From Nitrospira japonica (GTDB lineage: Bacteria; Nitrospirota; Nitrospiria; Nitrospirales; Nitrospiraceae), in contig NZ_LT828648.1 of assembly GCF_900169565.1 (NCBI RefSeq), forward strand, positions 1,428,876 to 1,492,875: a DNA stretch of 64,000 nt, given 5' to 3'. A program made the position numbers and the translations under genes. Below, one piece after another: positions 60,468 to 64,000 of this stretch. A model generated the notes under the pieces. The model was not told where the DNA came from. It saw only the letters and a program-made list of their open reading frames with translations, and made no database searches. Positions within the stretch are counted from its first letter, which is position 1. The number at the start of each line of letters is the position of its first letter.

Positions 60468-61325
60468 TCAGGCCGCCCGCGCACCCGCCTGCTCATTCAC
60501 CCAATCGATGACCCCGATTTCCGGCTTGCAGCGGTACCGAAACGGCATGAACGACCACCCGATTCCCCGGTTGATATACAGGCGGTGGCGGCTGGTCTCA
60601 TGCTTTCCCGCGATTCGACCGTTGCAGCCGGGGGGAAGCCAGAACGTAGGGATGCCGGGAAACCGCCATTGACCGCCATGGCTATGCCCGCAGAGGACGA
60701 GATCGACGGCATGATGTTCCCTCAGCTGGTCGAGGATGTTCGGCGCATGGGCCAGGAGCAGCGTAAAGCGCCGGTGTGCGGGCGGAGGGACGCACGAAAG
60801 ATCGGCGCGATGGAGACTGGGATCGTCCACTCCCGCAATGGCCAGTTCCCCGACACCGGTCGGAATGTAGGCGGTCTGGTTCACCAGCAGCGTGATTCCG
60901 TGACGGTCCGCCAAGCGTGAAAAATCAGACGGTGGGACCCCGCTGTAATGGTCGTGATTTCCCAGGGTGACGAAAACCGGAGCGACAGAACGCAAGTTGG
61001 CGAGAAAGCGAAACAGATGCGGCAGCCCTTCCGGAACATTCAACAGGTCGCCTGTAATGAAGATCCAATCCGGCGAAAGTTCCTGGACCGCCTCGACGAT
61101 TCGGTCATGGCGCGGTTGGTAGCGGTCGAGGTGCAAATCGGTCAGGTGAACGGCGCGGCGTCCCGCGAGCGGGCCATGGACTTGCGTGATAGTGGTGACT
61201 TCGTGCTGGCCCAGACCGACTTCCAAGTCCGGTACCAGGCTGAAAAGGCGATAGAGCGGCTCACTCAAACAGGATCCGACCCACGAACGGATGCGATCGG
61301 GCCAACTGATCTGCCGGACCGTCAT
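60468..61325 (-). CDS. Metallophosphoesterase (YkuE/calcineurin-like)
   Basis: A 285-aa binuclear metallophosphoesterase with all blocks: VHLTDLHLDRY (D-x-H), DWIFITGDLLN (GD), VFVTLGNHDHYSG (GNHD), LLLAHAPN and LCGHSHGGQWRFPG (GHxHGGQ). The GHSHGGQ ending matches the YkuE-type group, linked in Bacillus to envelope or lipid pathways. The N-terminus lacks a clear signal peptide. Start at 61325 overlaps the upstream gene stop (ATGA), so the two are translationally coupled. Confidence 0.87.
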   Translation of the reverse strand: MTVRQISWPDRIRSWVGSCLSEPLYRLFSLVPDLEVGLGQHEVTTITQVHGPLAGRRAVHLTDLHLDRYQPRHDRIVEAVQELSPDWIFITGDLLNVPEGLPHLFRFLANLRSVAPVFVTLGNHDHYSGVPPSDFSRLADRHGITLLVNQTAYIPTGVGELAIAGVDDPSLHRADLSCVPPPAHRRFTLLLAHAPNILDQLREHHAVDLVLCGHSHGGQWRFPGIPTFWLPPGCNGRIAGKHETSRHRLYINRGIGWSFMPFRYRCKPEIGVIDWVNEQAGARAA

Positions 61326-61954
61326 TTCATGATCCGATCCAGGTCCGCCCGGTCCCCGGCCGTGACCCGATATCCTTGGTCGTAGAGGAGACTCATGCCT
61401 GTCATGACTTCGTCGAGACTGCGGACTTGATACCAACGGTCGAATCGTTCCGTGAGAGTGGCCACGGGACCCTGCGTCGGATCGCTCGGGTCCAGTGTCA
61501 GCGAGAGGGACGCAAAAAGATCGCGAAGCTCGGTCGCATTATACGTATAATCGTCGTTTCGATCGGCCACCAGGGCCAGTTCATATACCGTGAGACCGAT
61601 GGACAGTTGGGCCTGGGTTTTGGCGAAATCATCCCTCGCTGCATCCATGCCTTTCGGGTAGATGGCCGGACAATCCTTTTCCGGCTTCGAAAAGGCGCTC
61701 GGCTGCCAGTGAATGCCTTGAACGACCGGCGGAGGGGTCTTGGTTCCTTTGTAGAACCACGACAAGCAGGTACTGGCTTGGGCGAAAGCCACTTTGTCCC
61801 GCTGGACATAACGGATGACGTGCCGTGAGAATCGCGGGAAAATGCTATCGTCGATCGCCGGCGTCGCTTGCGCAGAGGTGAACGCGGCGGTGACGGCGAG
61901 AAAAATAACGACCGGGGCGGCCGGACGTGTGCATCGCAAACGCTGAGCCAGCAT
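61322..61954 (-). CDS. Exported hypothetical protein with EF-hand-like loop, 210 aa
   Basis: A signal peptide (PAAPVVIFLAVTAAFTSAQA) is followed by a helical periplasmic domain of about 180 residues. It contains VQRDKVAFAQASTCLSWFYKGTK and an EF-hand-type loop DRNDDYTYNATEL (D-x-N-x-D-x6-E), so calcium binding is possible. Two Cys could pair. The ATG at 61954 lies 6 bases after a TGn-TATACT box, so it begins a leaderless mRNA. Family unknown; co-expressed with the phosphoesterase. Confidence 0.65.
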   Translation of the reverse strand: MLAQRLRCTRPAAPVVIFLAVTAAFTSAQATPAIDDSIFPRFSRHVIRYVQRDKVAFAQASTCLSWFYKGTKTPPPVVQGIHWQPSAFSKPEKDCPAIYPKGMDAARDDFAKTQAQLSIGLTVYELALVADRNDDYTYNATELRDLFASLSLTLDPSDPTQGPVATLTERFDRWYQVRSLDEVMTGMSLLYDQGYRVTAGDRADLDRIMK

Positions 61955-61960
61955 GTGCAA

Positions 61961-61969
61961 AGTATACCA
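61961..61969 (-). promoter_or_regulatory. Extended -10, leaderless promoter
   Basis: Minus-strand TGGTATACT ends 6 bases before the ATG at 61954, so transcription is predicted to begin at the start codon. It is one of the best -10 matches in the window. Confidence 0.6.
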
Positions 61970-62044
61970 TGACGGGTGTCGAAATCTGACGGCCAGGCCG
62001 ACCGGTTACGGGCGTCTTCGTCGACGGTACGCAATGAGGTTGTC

Positions 62045-63073
62045 ATGAGCCATCCCTATCTCACCGCCGCACTTCCCGGGATCGGCGGACGCATCAGGGT
62101 CGTCCCGGAGGATTTTCAGGTGGAAGAGATGCCTTTGTATCTTCCCTGCGGGGAAGGCGAGCATCTCTATATCAAGGTCGCCAAGCGATTACTGTCCACG
62201 CCGGATCTGATTCGTCGACTCTCGTCGGTCTTGGGCGTCAAGGTGCAAGGCATTGGATCCGCCGGTCTCAAGGATGCACGGGCCGTCACGACTCAAATGC
62301 TGTCTCTGCATGGCGTCACCGCGGAACGCGCGGCCGGGATCAAGATCGACGAACAGGTGTTGTCAGTGGAGATTCTGGGCCGGCACCGCAACCGGCTGCG
62401 CCCCGGACATCATGCGGGGAACCGATTCCGACTGGTGATTCGGGATCTGGAAGACCACGCGCATCGGACGGTGCCGCTGGTGTTGCAGATACTCCAGGAG
62501 CGGGGGGTGCCCAATTATTTCGGTCCGCAGCGGCAGGGCAGGCGCGGAGACAATTATCAGGTTGGGGCCGAACTCTTGGCGGACGAGGCCAGGCGCCGAA
62601 AGATGAGCCGCGCCAAGCGCATGTGGTATCTGAACAGTCTCCAGTCTCACCTGTTCAATCAAATTCTGGCCCGGCGGGTCGATCGGTTGGACCGGGTGTT
62701 CGCCGGCGATTGGGCAATGAAAACGGAGAACGGGGCGTGTTTTCCGGTCGAAAACGCCGAGCAGGAGCAGCCACGGGCGGATCGATTCGAGATCAGTCCG
62801 ACGGGGATTCTGTTCGGCTCGCGTGTGTCCTGGGCGGATGGGGAGCCGGGAATAATTGAGCGGGAAGTGGTCAGCGAAAACGGCGCGACACCGGAGGGTC
62901 TCACGGAAGCCGCCAAGGCCTGCGGATTTCGAGGCGAACGTCGGCCGTTGCGCGCGAAATTGGATCAGGTCGAGTGGGCTTTGGACGGCAACGTGTTGAC
63001 CTTGGGTTTTCCCCTTCCCCCGGGCGCGTACGCGACCAATGTGCTCCGGGAGCTCATGAAGACTCCCGAGTAA
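62045..63073 (+). CDS. truD: tRNA pseudouridine(13) synthase TruD
   Basis: TruD isomerises U13 in the D-arm of tRNA-Glu. The 342-aa protein has the N-terminal VVPEDFQVEEMPLYLPCGEGEHLYIKVAKR, the catalytic Asp in GSAGLKDARAVTTQMLS, the motif VPNYFGPQRQGRRGDNYQVG and the TRUD-domain end LTLGFPLPPGAYATNVLRELMK. GAGG lies 5 bases before the ATG at 62045; an upstream open frame to 61976 is unsupported. It diverges from the leaderless exported-protein gene. Confidence 0.95.
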   Translation: MSHPYLTAALPGIGGRIRVVPEDFQVEEMPLYLPCGEGEHLYIKVAKRLLSTPDLIRRLSSVLGVKVQGIGSAGLKDARAVTTQMLSLHGVTAERAAGIKIDEQVLSVEILGRHRNRLRPGHHAGNRFRLVIRDLEDHAHRTVPLVLQILQERGVPNYFGPQRQGRRGDNYQVGAELLADEARRRKMSRAKRMWYLNSLQSHLFNQILARRVDRLDRVFAGDWAMKTENGACFPVENAEQEQPRADRFEISPTGILFGSRVSWADGEPGIIEREVVSENGATPEGLTEAAKACGFRGERRPLRAKLDQVEWALDGNVLTLGFPLPPGAYATNVLRELMKTPE

Positions 63074-63131
63074 CGGGCATCCGCCTACCCCGCCGTGTAA
63101 CGGTTCCTCTCCTGCGCCGATTGGCCTCGCA

Positions 63132-63140
63132 TGATAAAAT
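63132..63140 (+). promoter_or_regulatory. Extended -10 promoter of the TIGR00300-type gene
   Basis: TGATAAAAT fits the TGn extended -10; the leader to the ATG at 63157 is about 10 bases, with GAGAG as ribosome-binding site. Confidence 0.5.
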
Positions 63141-63156
63141 CGATGAGAGACTTCGT

Positions 63157-64000
63157 ATGGCAGAAGCGCAGGAAACTGTCGTCCTCAAGGGCCACATCAT
63201 CGATTCGCTGATTCTGGCGAAAGTGCTGGATACGATTCTGATGATGGGCGGCACGTTCGATCTGCGCGATGTGTCGATCGGGAAAACCAGACAGGAGCCT
63301 TCCCTCGCACGCATTCTCGTGCGGGCCTCGTCCTCTCAGCTCTTGACCGACATTCTTCGCGCCGTCCAGCCTCATGGCGCCGCCGTCGAGCGTGAAACCG
63401 ACTGTCACTATGAGCCCGCTCCGACCGACGGGGTGTTCCCGGAAGACTTCTATGCCACGACGCACCTGCCGACCCAGGTGCGGTTGGAGGGCCGATGGCT
63501 GGATGTCGAGCGCATCGAGATGGATCTTGGGATCGTCGTGGATCCGAAGGCCGGGCGTGTTCGAGCGGCTCCGATGGGTGATGTGAGGCGGGGTGAACTG
63601 GTCGTGTGCGGCCGGTCCGGCGTCCGTGTGAGCCCGCTCCAACGTCCCCAGGAGCACGATGTCTTCAGCTTCATGGAGTCGCAGGTTTCAGCCGAGCGGC
63701 CGCACGGTCACATCATCGCCGACGTGGCCTCGCGGATGAAGATCCTGCGTGACCGAAGCCGGCAGGGACTTCCTGACAGCCACGTCCTGCTGGCGGGTGG
63801 GCCCGCCATCATTCATGCGGGAGGGAGAGAGGCCCTGACGTGGTTGATCGAGGCGGGCTTCATCCAGGTGCTGTTCTGCGGCAACGCCCTGGCGGCCCAC
63901 GACATGGAGGCGGACCTGTACGGCACCTCCTTGGGGTACGGCCTCTCGGCCGGCCGAGCCGTCCCGCACGGACATGAGCATCATTTGCGGACGATCAATC
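63157..64000 (+). CDS. TIGR00300-type protein (LOR/SDH conserved domain; ornithine cyclodeaminase-like), 3' end outside window
   Basis: The frame is open from the ATG at 63157 to the window end (281 codons). The N-terminal domain reads VVLKGHIIDSLILAKVLDTILMMGGTFDLRDVSIGK, followed by SLARILVRASS. A middle TDGVFPEDFYATTHLPTQVRLEGRWL and GHIIADVASRMKILRDRS lead to AGGPAIIHAGGREALTWLIEAGFIQVLFCGNALAAHDMEADLYGTSLG. This is the conserved set of the LOR/SDH-bifunctional-enzyme-domain family (TIGR00300). Archaeal and cyanobacterial members are linked to ornithine/arginine breakdown. The family call is from memory of the pattern. Confidence 0.8.
   Translation, partial: MAEAQETVVLKGHIIDSLILAKVLDTILMMGGTFDLRDVSIGKTRQEPSLARILVRASSSQLLTDILRAVQPHGAAVERETDCHYEPAPTDGVFPEDFYATTHLPTQVRLEGRWLDVERIEMDLGIVVDPKAGRVRAAPMGDVRRGELVVCGRSGVRVSPLQRPQEHDVFSFMESQVSAERPHGHIIADVASRMKILRDRSRQGLPDSHVLLAGGPAIIHAGGREALTWLIEAGFIQVLFCGNALAAHDMEADLYGTSLGYGLSAGRAVPHGHEHHLRTIN

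Noticed and set aside
1-64000. CRISPR arrays, rRNA genes, intact insertion sequences, prophage genes
   Set aside because: No regularly spaced direct repeats, no rRNA-like sequence, and no transposase, integrase or phage structural gene was seen on either strand.

Overview
The window is a 64 kb stretch of GC-rich bacterial chromosome. It is packed with short operons on both strands, and stop/start overlaps of 1-11 bases are common. The family content suggests the phylum Nitrospirota, most likely a Nitrospira-like autotroph. The clues are DapL-type lysine synthesis, PilZ proteins, a glycerate 2-kinase, many exported Nitrospira-style hypothetical proteins and a truncated-hemoglobin remnant. This assignment is inference: no rRNA gene or taxon-specific enzyme such as nitrite oxidoreductase lies in the window.

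Layout. 1-6.8 kb: the end of a D,D-carboxypeptidase gene, an exported protein, a scar where two gene fragments meet, then a minus-strand unit of HtrA-like protease, LipB and glutamate dehydrogenase, and a sigma-70 factor. 7.1-10.5 kb: trmI, an SDR enzyme, aroE, aroK and tRNA-Arg(TCG). 10.5-16.4 kb: an accessory tract beyond the tRNA. It holds three orphan receiver proteins, a stand-alone Cys4-type domain, an SGNH hydrolase, a frameshifted exported-protein gene, two microproteins and Pal. 16.4-24.8 kb: PilZ, MsrA, TtcA, a metallopeptidase/ATP-grasp gene pair, phosphoglycerate mutase and hypothetical proteins. 24.8-33.0 kb: an arginine-lysine supercluster argD-argF-argG-argH-(LptM-like)-lysA-dapA-dapB. 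33-46 kb: small metal-binding proteins, transaldolase, family-5 uracil-DNA glycosylase, lytic transglycosylase, glycerate 2-kinase, a PEP-synthase/rifampin-phosphotransferase-like enzyme, rmuC, a MazG-like protein, PilZ, panC, folK and dapL. 46-64 kb: a glutamine amidotransferase, hypothetical proteins, a methyltransferase, a beta-propeller lipoprotein, a YdeI-like gene ending in an attC-like site next to a cruciform element, an AttH/CrtC-type lipocalin, a LON-domain protein, an ABC exporter, a SirB1-like protein, an MBL hydrolase, MarR, a phosphoesterase, truD and a partial TIGR00300-type gene.

How the genes work together. dapA, dapB, lysA and the distant dapL imply lysine synthesis by the diaminopimelate aminotransferase route. 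argD/F/G/H make arginine from acetylornithine. aroE/aroK serve the shikimate pathway. panC/folK serve cofactor synthesis and lipB lipoylation. trmI, ttcA and truD modify tRNA. Control appears to rely on plain sigma-70 promoters, often with a TGn extended -10. At least seven genes have the -10 box only 5-9 bases before the start codon, which predicts leaderless or nearly leaderless mRNAs.

The best candidates for undescribed biology are the metallopeptidase/ATP-grasp pair (19.1-21.2 kb), the tandem microproteins (15.1-15.4 kb), the receiver-domain cluster with a Glu in place of the phospho-acceptor Asp, the PEP-synthase-like enzyme beside glycerate kinase, and the attC-like/cruciform region near 53 kb.
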